DNA from: Algoriphagus iocasae
Lineage (GTDB): Bacteria > Bacteroidota > Bacteroidia > Cytophagales > Cyclobacteriaceae
Assembly (NCBI RefSeq): GCF_014206875.1
Contig: NZ_JACIJO010000001.1
Coordinates: 372,001-436,000, forward strand
Reading direction: 5' to 3'
Length of the DNA stretch: 64,000 bases
Shown here piece after piece: positions 51,985 to 60,021 of this stretch. Position 1 is the stretch's first letter, and each line of letters opens with the position of its first letter. The notes beneath the pieces are model-generated. The model saw nothing but the letters and a program-made list of their open reading frames with translations, did not search any database and was not told where the DNA came from. The position numbers were made by a program, and so were the translations under genes.

Positions 51985-52748
51985 TTCTTTAAGTCTTTAT
52001 TAATTAGTAAATGTGTGTGTTGGCCAATTCGAGCGATTTGCCGACCTTTTACCATGAGGCGCAGTTGTTCTATTTCATCGCATGACGCGATAGCATAGCC
52101 TAAACTCAGATTACTACCCTTTTCTGCCAGCTGAATTAGTGCGGTTTTTTGATCCTCATTCGGCAAAAGTTCAAAAATATCATATATCAAAATTTCATAG
52201 CAACCGAAGAAATCGCTCCATTTTAAATCAGTCGAGTATCTTCTTATCAATTGCTGATGACAATGGGCAAATGTTTTTTGATCTAAAATATTGGTATCGA
52301 TCAATTCCTCTTTGAACTCCCTTCTTGGTTCCGTTTCTCTACCTTTTTGACTTTCAAACCATTTGAGAACATCGATGACATGTTTTCCCATGACCATAAA
52401 TCTCAAATCGCCGTTGCTATATTTATCGACATCAAGCCCATTTTTTGAATTATCAGGTTTGAATCCCCATTCCTGAAACTGGGCGTCCGTACTTGCGTAC
52501 CGTTTGTAGACTCCTCCTACTGGTTGAAGTTGGTTTTCAATTCTTCGATTCATGACTAATAAATAGGTATTTGAGTCTGGAATCTGAATTTTGTAAAGTC
52601 CACTTAATGAGAATCTGATGTATTTATTCCTGTATTTTCCCAACTTCGTTTTTGTATAAAGAGTCAAAAATTTTCTGTTTTCCCAGGCTACAGACGCTGC
52701 TTTCGAACCTATGGTCTTTCCAACTGTTGCTGCTATTGAGGCTCCCAT
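51981..52748 (-). CDS. SMODS-associated NUDIX-domain protein, predicted CBASS effector
   Basis: 255 residues. TYLLVMNRRIENQLQPVGGVYKRY and the Nudix box remnant RREFKEELID (R143-E144-x-x-E147-E148) identify the SMODS-associated NUDIX domain found in CBASS effectors. Published relatives carry two transmembrane helices at the N-terminus. Here the first ~24 residues are a small-residue-rich, weakly hydrophobic segment (GASIAATVGKTIGSKAAS) without an obvious helix pair. The last ~90 residues are helical and unassigned. Presumably it binds the CD-NTase product and triggers cell arrest; the killing mechanism is unclear if it is not a membrane protein. Confidence 0.8.
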   Translation of the reverse strand: MGASIAATVGKTIGSKAASVAWENRKFLTLYTKTKLGKYRNKYIRFSLSGLYKIQIPDSNTYLLVMNRRIENQLQPVGGVYKRYASTDAQFQEWGFKPDNSKNGLDVDKYSNGDLRFMVMGKHVIDVLKWFESQKGRETEPRREFKEELIDTNILDQKTFAHCHQQLIRRYSTDLKWSDFFGCYEILIYDIFELLPNEDQKTALIQLAEKGSNLSLGYAIASCDEIEQLRLMVKGRQIARIGQHTHLLINKDLKK

Positions 52749-52753
52749 ATCGA

Positions 52754-52981
52754 CTACCCTTTTGGTGGAAATGGATCGTTTCCAAATGAATCCCGTTCAC
52801 GAATCCGTCCATTTCTACCATGGATCAGTAGTTCGGATTGCTGATTCTGAGCGATTTCCCGAGCTATTTGAATAGCCTCCCGTTGTGTGTCGGTAATCTG
52901 TGTTACCTGTTCATTGCCTGCACCTCTGACAGCCCAGCCATCTGCGTGTCTTACTACATGTTGATTTTTTCCTTTTGACAT
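52754..52981 (-). CDS. DUF2188 protein heading the CBASS operon
   Basis: 75 residues. QHVVRHADGWAVRGAGNEQV, TDTQREAIQIAREIAQNQQS, ELLIHGRNGRIRERDSFGND and the end PFPPKG match the DUF2188 consensus over its full length. It lies 5 nt upstream of the NUDIX gene and is the first gene after the divergent promoter region, so it is made with the CBASS proteins. No function is known to me. A small basic/acidic beta-alpha protein, possibly nucleic-acid- or nucleotide-binding (inference). Confidence 0.85.
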   Translation of the reverse strand: MSKGKNQHVVRHADGWAVRGAGNEQVTQITDTQREAIQIAREIAQNQQSELLIHGRNGRIRERDSFGNDPFPPKG

Positions 52982-53001
52982 AATTATGTTTGTTGTGGTT
53001 T

Positions 53002-53012
53002 AAGTGACAAAC
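53002..53012. promoter_or_regulatory. 11-bp inverted repeat, CBASS-proximal copy
   Basis: AAGTGACAAAC on the plus strand, i.e. GTTTGTCACTT toward the DUF2188 gene, ending 20 nt before its ATG. It overlaps a TAGTTTG, -7-like box. The exact reverse complement is at 53144-53154. Confidence 0.5.
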
Positions 53013-53143
53013 TATCAAATTAAATTCCAATTCGTCAAATAGAGTTTTATTTACTTCAAAATGTATATAAAATCTTAAAAAGCAGTATTTTCTCTGTCAA
53101 AATGTCTGAAATTGTGAAAATTAATGTCAGTGACCGAGTGACC

Positions 53144-53154
53144 GTTTGTCACTT
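53144..53154. promoter_or_regulatory. 11-bp inverted repeat, XRE-ImmA-proximal copy
   Basis: GTTTGTCACTT on the plus strand, facing the XRE-ImmA gene. Flanked by GTGACCGAGTGACC (direct repeats, 53130-53143) and the palindrome AGTTGTCAACT (53157-53167). TTGTCA recurs at 53147 and 53159, 12 nt apart. A plausible operator cluster for the XRE-ImmA protein. Confidence 0.5.
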
Positions 53155-53201
53155 GTAGTTGTCAACTGTATAAAAATGTACAAAATTGTAAACTACTGTA
53201 T

Positions 53202-53209
53202 TATTTTTG
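53202..53209 (+). promoter_or_regulatory. -7 element (TATTTTTG) of the XRE-ImmA gene
   Basis: A full TAnnTTTG match 33 nt upstream of the ATG at 53243, giving a leader of normal length. The -33 box is weak. It lies downstream of the repeated TTGTCA/GTGAC motifs, so a bound regulator would sit over or upstream of it. Confidence 0.45.
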
Positions 53210-53242
53210 CGTTTACTTTTACGAACCCTCTTATACACTTGT

Positions 53243-54298
53243 ATGAATTACTTTGCCGAACGCCTAAAGTCAGCTCGCTTGATGAATGGACTATCCTTAC
53301 AAGGCCTGGCTGACAAAATTGATAATCGTGTCACCAAACAATCCCTAAGCAAATACGAGCAAGGGCAGGTGGTGCCCGATAGTGCGATGATCGGAATCCT
53401 ATCCGAAGCTTTAGGGGTGAGACCCGATTACTTTTATACTTCTACTGCGGTGGAGTTTGGGGAGATAGAGTTCCGTAAGCTTCAGAGTTACCCAGCCAAA
53501 GAGCGGGTTCGAATAGAGGAGGTTGCGAAGGATGAGTTAAGAAGATATTTGGAACTGGAAGAAATTTTGGGGATAGAAACTACCTTTCATAATCCCCTTG
53601 CAGAACTAACTATCAGTTCACAGGAAGATATTGAGATTGCAGCTGAAAAGCTTCGAGATGAATGGGAACTGGGTAGGGGAGCCGTAGCCAATGTGATAGA
53701 GCTATTTGAAGATCATCATATCAAGGTACTAGAACTGGAATCTTCAGAAGAATTTGATGGGTTTTGTAGCTGGGTCAATGAAAAGCGAATTCCTCTGATC
53801 GTTTTGAATAAAGCAAAACTCAAAGAGAAGCTGGATCGAAAGCGGTTCACTGCATTTCATGAATTGGCGCATTTACTTTTGAAGGTCAATCATCTGCCAG
53901 AGAGGCAAAAAGAAAAGTTTTGTCATGCCTTTGCCACTGCCATGTTGATCCCCCAGGAGACCCTCAAAAAAGAACTTGGTGGAAAAAGGAGCAAGCTATC
54001 TATTCATGAATTGACTGCTATCAAGCAACAGTATGGGATATCCATGCAAGCGCTGGTGTATCGAGCAAAAGATATTGGGTTGATTTCAGATAATTACCTT
54101 AGACAATTTTATCAGACTTTTATCCAGTTGGGCTACAAAGTCAACGAACCTGTGGAATATGAAGGGTCTGAGCATTCCAATCGCTTTTCACAATTGTTGT
54201 TTCGAGCTCTTGCCGAAAACTTCATTTCAGTAAGTAAAGCAGCATCTTTAAAAAATCAGAAGCTAGCTCAATTCAGGAAAGAGAACCTTGTTTTCTGA
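53243..54298 (+). CDS. XRE helix-turn-helix fused to ImmA/IrrE zinc peptidase
   Basis: The ATG at 53243 (MNYFAERLKSARLMNGLSLQ) is preferred over 53207. 351 residues. The N-terminal Cro/C1 HTH covers about 5-60 (LQGLADKIDNRVTKQSLSKYEQG). The peptidase domain has the zinc motif HELAH (His206, Glu207, His210) followed by FCHAFATAMLIPQE. In known systems such proteases cleave a repressor when stress is sensed; in CapH/CapP-type CBASS control, HTH and peptidase are separate proteins. Here both are in one chain, divergent from the CBASS operon and overlapping the PIN gene by 1 nt (TGATG). Confidence 0.9.
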   Translation: MNYFAERLKSARLMNGLSLQGLADKIDNRVTKQSLSKYEQGQVVPDSAMIGILSEALGVRPDYFYTSTAVEFGEIEFRKLQSYPAKERVRIEEVAKDELRRYLELEEILGIETTFHNPLAELTISSQEDIEIAAEKLRDEWELGRGAVANVIELFEDHHIKVLELESSEEFDGFCSWVNEKRIPLIVLNKAKLKEKLDRKRFTAFHELAHLLLKVNHLPERQKEKFCHAFATAMLIPQETLKKELGGKRSKLSIHELTAIKQQYGISMQALVYRAKDIGLISDNYLRQFYQTFIQLGYKVNEPVEYEGSEHSNRFSQLLFRALAENFISVSKAASLKNQKLAQFRKENLVF

Positions 54299-54807
54299 TG
54301 AAGGTAGCTGTCACGGATGCCTGTATTTTTATTGATCTGATTGAGTTGGATCTGATTTCGGTGTTTTTTCAGTTGGATGTGGATATGCATACGACAGTGT
54401 CGGTGATGGATGAATTGTATCAGGAACAGCAACAAATCTTAGAGGCTTATCAATCTGTTGGTAAGCTATCTGTTCATAATTTGGGTGAATCGGATTTTTT
54501 AGAAATGGAAAAGATTTCATTTCCTCGGGGGCTTTCTGTTCAAGATTGTACTGTAATTTTTCTTGCAAAGAAACTTGGAGGCGCCTTGGTGATCAGCAGT
54601 GATAAGATGGTCAGAGATTATGCCGGATCCCAAGGGCTACCGTATCATGGGATTTTTTGGGTTTTGGACCAGGTGGTCAGTGACTCAATTTTATCAGAAA
54701 CAAAAGCTTTGGCTATCCTTAATAAAATGCCTGAAATAAATTCAATGTATCATGGAAGGCTAATGAAAAGGGAAATTGAGAAAAGAATGGAAATTTGGAG
54801 GAGTTGA
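54298..54807 (+). CDS. PIN-domain-like protein, partner of XRE-ImmA
   Basis: 169 residues. The PIN acidic residues are at VTDACIFID (Asp near the N-terminus), VMDELYQE, VQDCTVIFLAKK and LVISSDKMVRDYA; the last is the usual (T/S)xDxxL/R-type end of the nuclease site. PIN proteins are metal-dependent RNases. The 1-nt overlap with the XRE-ImmA gene makes this look like a toxin/antitoxin-type pair, with the XRE-ImmA protein as the antitoxin or regulator (inference from layout). Nuclease activity is not proven. Confidence 0.75.
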   Translation: MKVAVTDACIFIDLIELDLISVFFQLDVDMHTTVSVMDELYQEQQQILEAYQSVGKLSVHNLGESDFLEMEKISFPRGLSVQDCTVIFLAKKLGGALVISSDKMVRDYAGSQGLPYHGIFWVLDQVVSDSILSETKALAILNKMPEINSMYHGRLMKREIEKRMEIWRS

Positions 54808-54837
54808 ACAATTCAGAACAGAATTCATTTTGGAAAA

Positions 54838-54872
54838 AAATCCCCTGCTCCCTTTTATAAAGGGGGATTTAA
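54838..54872. repeat. CCCCCTTTATAAAGGGGG-type element, right copy (inverted)
   Basis: CCCTTTTATAAAGGGGG at 54850-54866 with TCCCCTGC on its left. It is the reverse orientation of the element at 48931-48972, including the second G-rich run. Lies 40 nt after the PIN gene. Confidence 0.7.
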
Positions 54873-54888
54873 AGAGTTTTTTCTTAAA

Positions 54889-55308
54889 CTATTTGTTTCC
54901 AATCAACTTCTCCAACCTAGCCATCATCTCATCCTTCTCCTTCAGCATCCGCTCGTACAATTCGATTTTTTCCTCGTGAAGCTGGATTAATTTGTCGATC
55001 GGGTTGTTTTGAAAAGTCGGATTGTAATTGACAATTCCTTGAGTATGATGAAAAGTACTAGATATAATATTCACTGCCTGTTCCTCGTCAAAATTCTTAA
55101 AGGCATCCACTGGTAGTTTTAACACTTCAGCAATTTGGGCAAGAAGGCTTTCTTCGATTTCTTCCTTTTGCTCTAGGGCGGAAATTTTCTTCTGGCTCCA
55201 GTCTTCTCCCAGTTCATAAGCCAATGCTTCCTGCTTGAAGCCAAGCATCTCTCTGAATCGTTTTACATTTCTGCCTTGGTGGATCTGTCTGGAGGAAGAG
55301 TCGCTCAT
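54889..55308 (-). CDS. XRE-family regulator with C-terminal coiled coil
   Basis: 139 residues. HTH at about 10-70: NVKRFREMLGFKQEALAYEL, EDWSQKKISALEQKEEIEES, LLAQIAEVLKLPVDAF. The last ~40 residues (IDKLIQLHEEKIELYERMLKEKDEM) form a coiled coil for dimerisation. This regulator type is frequent in Bacteroidota and often stands alone. Its 351-nt upstream region contains two GC-rich hairpins. No target is evident. Confidence 0.85.
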   Translation of the reverse strand: MSDSSSRQIHQGRNVKRFREMLGFKQEALAYELGEDWSQKKISALEQKEEIEESLLAQIAEVLKLPVDAFKNFDEEQAVNIISSTFHHTQGIVNYNPTFQNNPIDKLIQLHEEKIELYERMLKEKDEMMARLEKLIGNK

Positions 55309-55659
55309 GGTTATTTTCTTTTTATTTCAGTTTTCTACGCCCTCATTCGTGTCTCTACGAAGGTGTGATAATTGTTCTAGATTGGTATGCCGCTAACCGC
55401 GGCAGTGTTGCTGATCTGTGAGGGAAGACACTCACAGGGGCAAGGTTACTTTTTTTGCTTTGTTTTAAATAATTCTGCTTAATCAAATTTAAGAATTATA
55501 CTCTTTTAATCTTAGTTTATTATGTCGATGATCAAGGTAATTTAGAAAATATAGTGGATAATTTATCCCGAAAATGAATTGGGTAGAAATAAGGATTGAT
55601 TGATCTTTCTTCTGGCTATGTAATTAGCCTAAGGTTAGGAATTTAAATAGAAGGGAGTC
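55309..55659. other. Intergenic region with two tandem hairpins
   Basis: 351 nt between divergent genes. TGCCGC/GCGGCA (55388-55404) and CTGTGAG/CTCACAG (55416-55437) are perfect stems in otherwise AT-rich DNA, followed by GGGGCAAGGTTAC and a run of seven T (55450-55456). Could be a small RNA or a repeat remnant. No open frame found. Confidence 0.45.
55388..55456 (+). ncRNA. Candidate small structured RNA (weak)
   Basis: Two adjacent GC-rich hairpins (6-bp stem with 5-nt loop; 7-bp stem with 8-nt loop) and a T run 12 nt after the second stem. No match to a known RNA family that I recognise. No promoter is evident. Reported only as a candidate. Confidence 0.2.
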
Positions 55660-55971
55660 ATGAAAACAATCAATGAAATAGAATTGAGATTTATTTTGGA
55701 AGAAATTATTCTTGCGGATTTAAAGCATTCTCAACTGACCATTGGTCTAGCAAACCTAGGCTTAGACCCCATGGATAATCATTATTTGGGGATTGCTGAT
55801 TTGGTAGCCCGATTAATTGGAGTCCAAAATGATCAAGAAAAAGACCGATTTATGGAGGTCTATATGGAGTTTGTGAATAGAAGTGCTGATTCACATGTAG
55901 ATACTACAAATGAAGAATTGAAGATGTTGAGCAAGGAGTGTTTAGAGGCATTACTTGGTGTTTTGGTTTAA
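55660..55971 (+). CDS. Hypothetical protein, all-helical
   Basis: 103 residues, acidic, predicted helical (NEIELRFILEEIILADLKHS, YLGIADLVARLIGVQND, NEELKMLSKECLEALLGVLV). No signal peptide, membrane segment or known motif. An in-frame TAG-free start at ATG 55660 with AGGGAG six nt upstream is a possible ribosome-binding site, unusual for this genome. Function unknown. Confidence 0.55.
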   Translation: MKTINEIELRFILEEIILADLKHSQLTIGLANLGLDPMDNHYLGIADLVARLIGVQNDQEKDRFMEVYMEFVNRSADSHVDTTNEELKMLSKECLEALLGVLV

Positions 55972-56457
55972 CACTTTTAATCACTTTTCTTCATTTGATT
56001 TTAAAAATCAATACGTTTCCATCTTGCTGGCAATTCGCTTCGGTCTCCGTGTAAAAATTCCGGGCCAGCGCTGGGTACTCATAAATCCTTAAATCCCAGG
56101 GTTGAAACCCTGGGCTATAAAGCTATCGCCCCTACAGGGCTGGATTTTGGTTCGCTTGAGGATTAGTTCCCTAAACGTCACTGGGCAATATGCCATTGGA
56201 GGCAGCTGATTTCTGGCAAAGGCTTTTGTTACTTTTTGCCTAAAAAATAAGTAAGAAAAATTCATAAAATTTAGGGGCTCAAATTCAGTTAGAAATAAAG
56301 GAGGGATTGCAAACCCTCCTGGCAAAAGGAGTTTATAAAACCAAATTGAGACTGCCGCGCTTCGCTCGCAGTGACGAAAAACTACTCTTATTACTAAATC
56401 CTACTATTATTGCCTTTATGAATTAGACTCCATCTAAATGTTGCTATCGGTAAATGA
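55972..56457. repeat. Intergenic cluster of three different repeat remnants
   Basis: 486 nt without a credible gene. It holds CCCAGGGTTGAAACCCTGGG (56095-56114) followed by GCCCCTACAGGGC (about 56128-56140); an AGGAGGG-N8-CCCTCCT stem (56299-56320); and GAGACTGCCGCGCTTCGCTC (56349 on) followed by GCAGTGACG. All are styles of interspersed intergenic repeat; none is repeated elsewhere in this window. Confidence 0.65.
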
Positions 56458-59400
56458 CTACTCGATTTTTAAGAAATTATCCCTTCTATCTTGATCAGGT
56501 CTGGTTCCCCAAGGGTCGATTCCTATCCATTTTGGTTTTACTTTAGAATGTAGGATTAGCTCGTTTTTGCCACTTTCTAGGCTAAATATCTCTGATGAAA
56601 TAATCTCTTTCTCCAAGATGTTTTCATCTGGGTGTTTCTCAAAAAGAGCAATTCTTATCGGCTCATTGAATTCTATTTCCCGGATAGATCCATCACTTAG
56701 CGTTTCGAGTTTTTTTGCAGAATAGGTTAATCTGGTCTCGAAACTTCCATTGTCAAGTTCGCTGGATTGAGCAGACTCGATTTTGATGTCGTAGTGAATT
56801 ACTTTTTCCAGCCAATCCCTGATTAGCATCATTTCAGAAGCATTGCAAGTGAGATTTAATTCGTTGAGAAAATCCTGAAAAGCGATGCTAGGAATACTTT
56901 TATTTCGGCTTTGATCGACCATTTTCCGGATAACAGAGTTCAGTCTTTCTGATCCGATTAAGTCCTCAATTGCCAATAAACTCAAGATACTTTTTCCATA
57001 AGCCAAATAGTTTTGCCCTTCCATTGAGCTGAGTGGAGGCTCGGTTTCTTTGGCAAATGCTCTTCCTGAAAAATAGGTTCGGTTGGCATTATCTGTTAGA
57101 TTCCAAATGGCCGGTTTTCCTACCGTTTCTTTCAAGACCAATGCCTCTGAATATTTTGCCAAACCTTCTACAAAGAAGGAAGCTCCAGGGATATTTCTAG
57201 GTGCCAACAAATGTCCGAACCATTGATGTGCAACTTCGTGGATCGCACGTTTGCGACGCAAGTCGAACTGATTTTCTGGCTGTGGCTTTACCAGAAAATA
57301 ATTGTCTTCCACCATGCTGATGATGCCGGGATGGGCAAATCCCCCAAATCCCCAGAAAGAAGGGATTTCTACGATTTTAAGCGATGAAAAAGGATAATCA
57401 CCAAAGGTTTTGGATAGATATTCCAAACTCAATTTCATGGTGTTTAGTGTTTCTTTGGATGCAAATCGATGGGCAGGAATTGTATAAACTTGAAGCTGAA
57501 GATTATCTGTTAAGAGGGATTCTACTTGATAATTTCCTGAAAAAATAGCTATTGCAGGCATAATTTTTTCAGGGCTTTTGTAAAAGAAAATCTCCCTATT
57601 TCCTTCTGTTTTCTTGGTAATTAAATCGCCGGAGGTTAACGCTGTTTGTCCTGATTCGGTGCTGATCTCAGCTTCAAAATCCACCTTCATTAAGTTGACT
57701 TCCAGCTGTTCCATATGATCCTGAGTAGAAAATCTGTCAGGCTTGAGAGGGAGATTGCGCTTTTTTCTTTCCTGATTATTGCTGATTTCTCTTCCTTCAG
57801 AATAACCGAAGTAGGGGGCAAAATCCCTTAAATTGAGATATGAACCGTCTTGAATAATGGCTGGATCGTACTTGAATAGTGTTGGGTTAGTTTTTACCTC
57901 AAAAGAGAATTCTATTTCTTGCTCTGGCAAAACCGGGTTTTCAAATTCTATTTCGTAGACTTTCAGGAGCTCGTTTTTGTCAAGATTGGAAGCTTGCTCC
58001 ATCCATAGATTTTCTAAAAACTCTTTCTCCGTGAGGAGCATTTTATCTATGGCTTCCTCTGAGTTATTCTTTAATTTTCCTTTTACCAAAGCATGGTAAG
58101 TTCCTTTTGAAGGGAAAAGATCGACTTTCAATTGAATGGAAGAATAACTCAGTACCGGAGCATTTTCGAATCGCTTGTAAGTTAATTCATAGGCTTCCTG
58201 CCTATCCAGCAGCTGATCGCTACTTTGATATCCCTCGATAATGTTGATCTGATACGCACAGAAACCCGATAAAGCGAAGAATGCCAGCAAAGCCCCAAGT
58301 CCGAAAAAGGTGGGTTTATTCCAGACTTGAGTGACTTTGATTCTATTCAATCCGCCGGTCCAATGCTTGGCCAAAAGCAGAATTGCCGATAGGGCCAGAA
58401 CTGACCAAAGCAATGCAAAAATCCAAAATCCTGGACTGTTCATCTCCCATCCTGCTTGCTGGCTGTAGCTTAGAGGAGGTAGATCGCCCATTTGCCACAA
58501 AGGATGATTTAAACCTATTGCTGTTCCTAAAGGCCCGGCAAATAAGGCGAATGCAAGGACTGAAAGTCCCATGCCAAGGTAATTGCTTCGAGAGAAATTC
58601 TGAATTATAAGAAAAAAGGAAGCATAGAAGAGTAGGGGGATTCCCGGAAATAACAAAATGCTAAAGATTGCGAAGCTGTCTGAATTCATATAGCCTTGTA
58701 TTAACTGGAAGCTTAAGGAAATAACCATTGTCACTCCGATCAAAAGCATTACTAGAATTGAGAGGGAACCCAGTTTAGAAAGGAAAAAATAGGTGTTTGG
58801 AAAAGGTGTGGCACTTATTATTTCATGTGATTTAACATTTTTTACTCGCCAGACTAATTCACCAGAGAAAAACACCAGCAGCAAGATTCCAAACAAATAC
58901 AAAGGTTGCTGGACCTGCTCCAAAAGCAGTTGGCTGGCAGGAAAGTAATTCTCATCATAGGCTCCCCCAGCATAGAGTTTAGAATAGATTTCAGTTACGG
59001 CCAGCACAATCCAGGTTCCCAGCACTGCCCAAAATGCAATGCTTTGGAATATGAATTTCAGGTCCATTCGGATCAGAGAAGTAAGGATTGGGAAGTAATT
59101 ACGGATTGAAATGGTAGCCTTTTTTGGTTTGGGGAATGAAAGACGATTTACACCTTCAGTTTCTTTGAGGAGGTCAGTTTTTTGCTGTTTTTGATTGTGG
59201 GATCTAAAAGAGAATATGCGAAAGCAAGCTGCCAAAATCAATCCGCTGATCCCTAGCCAGATCAACCTGTTCAACCCCAGCAAACTGATAAATGAAATCC
59301 GCTCCTGATTTTTTTGAAAAGGAGTCCAAAGATTGGTTTGCTCGAAGAAAGCTGATAGCCCAAAAGGGTCCGCCAGAGCTGCTAGGAATAAGTTCTCGCT

Positions 59401-60021
59401 GGAAACTGGAGCTGCATTTGCCAAGAGCGGTGAGTTCAGGAAAATGGCAGAGATGAAATACAAAGCATAAATTAAAACCGCCACGGAATAGGTGGCCAAA
59501 GAGTTTTTGGTGATCAGGCAAGCGGAGAATAGCAGAACAGTGCAAATGCTAACTGAAGGAATCAGAAGCATCCCTGCTACAGCAATGCTATCCTGAATCT
59601 GGAAAATTGCAACTTTGCTTGGATCTAGTCCGGAGATATTAACTCCCAGGTAGAAGCCTGGAATTGCTAGTATAATCACCAGAATTCCTACAAGCCAGGC
59701 GCCCAAGAAACGACTGAAAAAGAATGTTGATTTGGAAAGTGGACTGGAAAAAATAAGTGCTTCCATTCCATATTTGCTATCTCTCTGAACGGCCGTCACT
59801 ACAAAAAACATGATGGAAAAGACCGCTCCCAAGCTGATCAGGCCCATTTTAAAGAACAGCTCATATTCCGAATTGTAATTCACGCCAGCTGGGGTGGCAC
59901 CCTGACTTCCCATCAAGCAGGCAAAGCCAAAGTAGATCAGAGTAAAGAGGTACACTGCTTTGGTTCTGAGTTGGTAGTTGAGCTCAAAAAGAAGCAGGGA
60001 TAAAAATTTGAAGCCTTTCAT
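56458..60021 (-). CDS. ABC permease fused to M1-family aminopeptidase
   Basis: 1187 residues. About twelve helices in two ABC-2-type permease blocks (residues 1-260 and 310-590) are followed by an extracytoplasmic M1 peptidase domain (about 620-1187). The zinc site is HEVAHQWFGH, then a glutamate 18 residues later in FFVEGLAKY. Substrate recognition resembles the gluzincin GAMEN region only loosely (GGFAHPGIISM). Its start overlaps the ATPase gene stop by 4 nt. Proteins of this fused type are frequent in Bacteroidota; peptide export and trimming is the usual guess. The divergent LytS/LytTR genes may control it. Confidence 0.9.
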   Translation of the reverse strand: MKGFKFLSLLLFELNYQLRTKAVYLFTLIYFGFACLMGSQGATPAGVNYNSEYELFFKMGLISLGAVFSIMFFVVTAVQRDSKYGMEALIFSSPLSKSTFFFSRFLGAWLVGILVIILAIPGFYLGVNISGLDPSKVAIFQIQDSIAVAGMLLIPSVSICTVLLFSACLITKNSLATYSVAVLIYALYFISAIFLNSPLLANAAPVSSENLFLAALADPFGLSAFFEQTNLWTPFQKNQERISFISLLGLNRLIWLGISGLILAACFRIFSFRSHNQKQQKTDLLKETEGVNRLSFPKPKKATISIRNYFPILTSLIRMDLKFIFQSIAFWAVLGTWIVLAVTEIYSKLYAGGAYDENYFPASQLLLEQVQQPLYLFGILLLVFFSGELVWRVKNVKSHEIISATPFPNTYFFLSKLGSLSILVMLLIGVTMVISLSFQLIQGYMNSDSFAIFSILLFPGIPLLFYASFFLIIQNFSRSNYLGMGLSVLAFALFAGPLGTAIGLNHPLWQMGDLPPLSYSQQAGWEMNSPGFWIFALLWSVLALSAILLLAKHWTGGLNRIKVTQVWNKPTFFGLGALLAFFALSGFCAYQINIIEGYQSSDQLLDRQEAYELTYKRFENAPVLSYSSIQLKVDLFPSKGTYHALVKGKLKNNSEEAIDKMLLTEKEFLENLWMEQASNLDKNELLKVYEIEFENPVLPEQEIEFSFEVKTNPTLFKYDPAIIQDGSYLNLRDFAPYFGYSEGREISNNQERKKRNLPLKPDRFSTQDHMEQLEVNLMKVDFEAEISTESGQTALTSGDLITKKTEGNREIFFYKSPEKIMPAIAIFSGNYQVESLLTDNLQLQVYTIPAHRFASKETLNTMKLSLEYLSKTFGDYPFSSLKIVEIPSFWGFGGFAHPGIISMVEDNYFLVKPQPENQFDLRRKRAIHEVAHQWFGHLLAPRNIPGASFFVEGLAKYSEALVLKETVGKPAIWNLTDNANRTYFSGRAFAKETEPPLSSMEGQNYLAYGKSILSLLAIEDLIGSERLNSVIRKMVDQSRNKSIPSIAFQDFLNELNLTCNASEMMLIRDWLEKVIHYDIKIESAQSSELDNGSFETRLTYSAKKLETLSDGSIREIEFNEPIRIALFEKHPDENILEKEIISSEIFSLESGKNELILHSKVKPKWIGIDPWGTRPDQDRRDNFLKIE

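Noticed and set aside
54329..54568. 79-residue minus-strand frame under the PIN gene as a separate antitoxin
   Set aside because: It has no helix-turn-helix or antitoxin pattern and is antisense to the PIN active-site region; the XRE-ImmA protein is the better partner.
55388..55437. tRNA-like cloverleaf in the tandem hairpins
   Set aside because: No acceptor stem, anticodon loop or T-loop sequence could be fitted.
49044..55971. Prophage or integrative element
   Set aside because: No integrase, capsid, terminase, relaxase or tRNA attachment site was seen; only repeats bracket the block.
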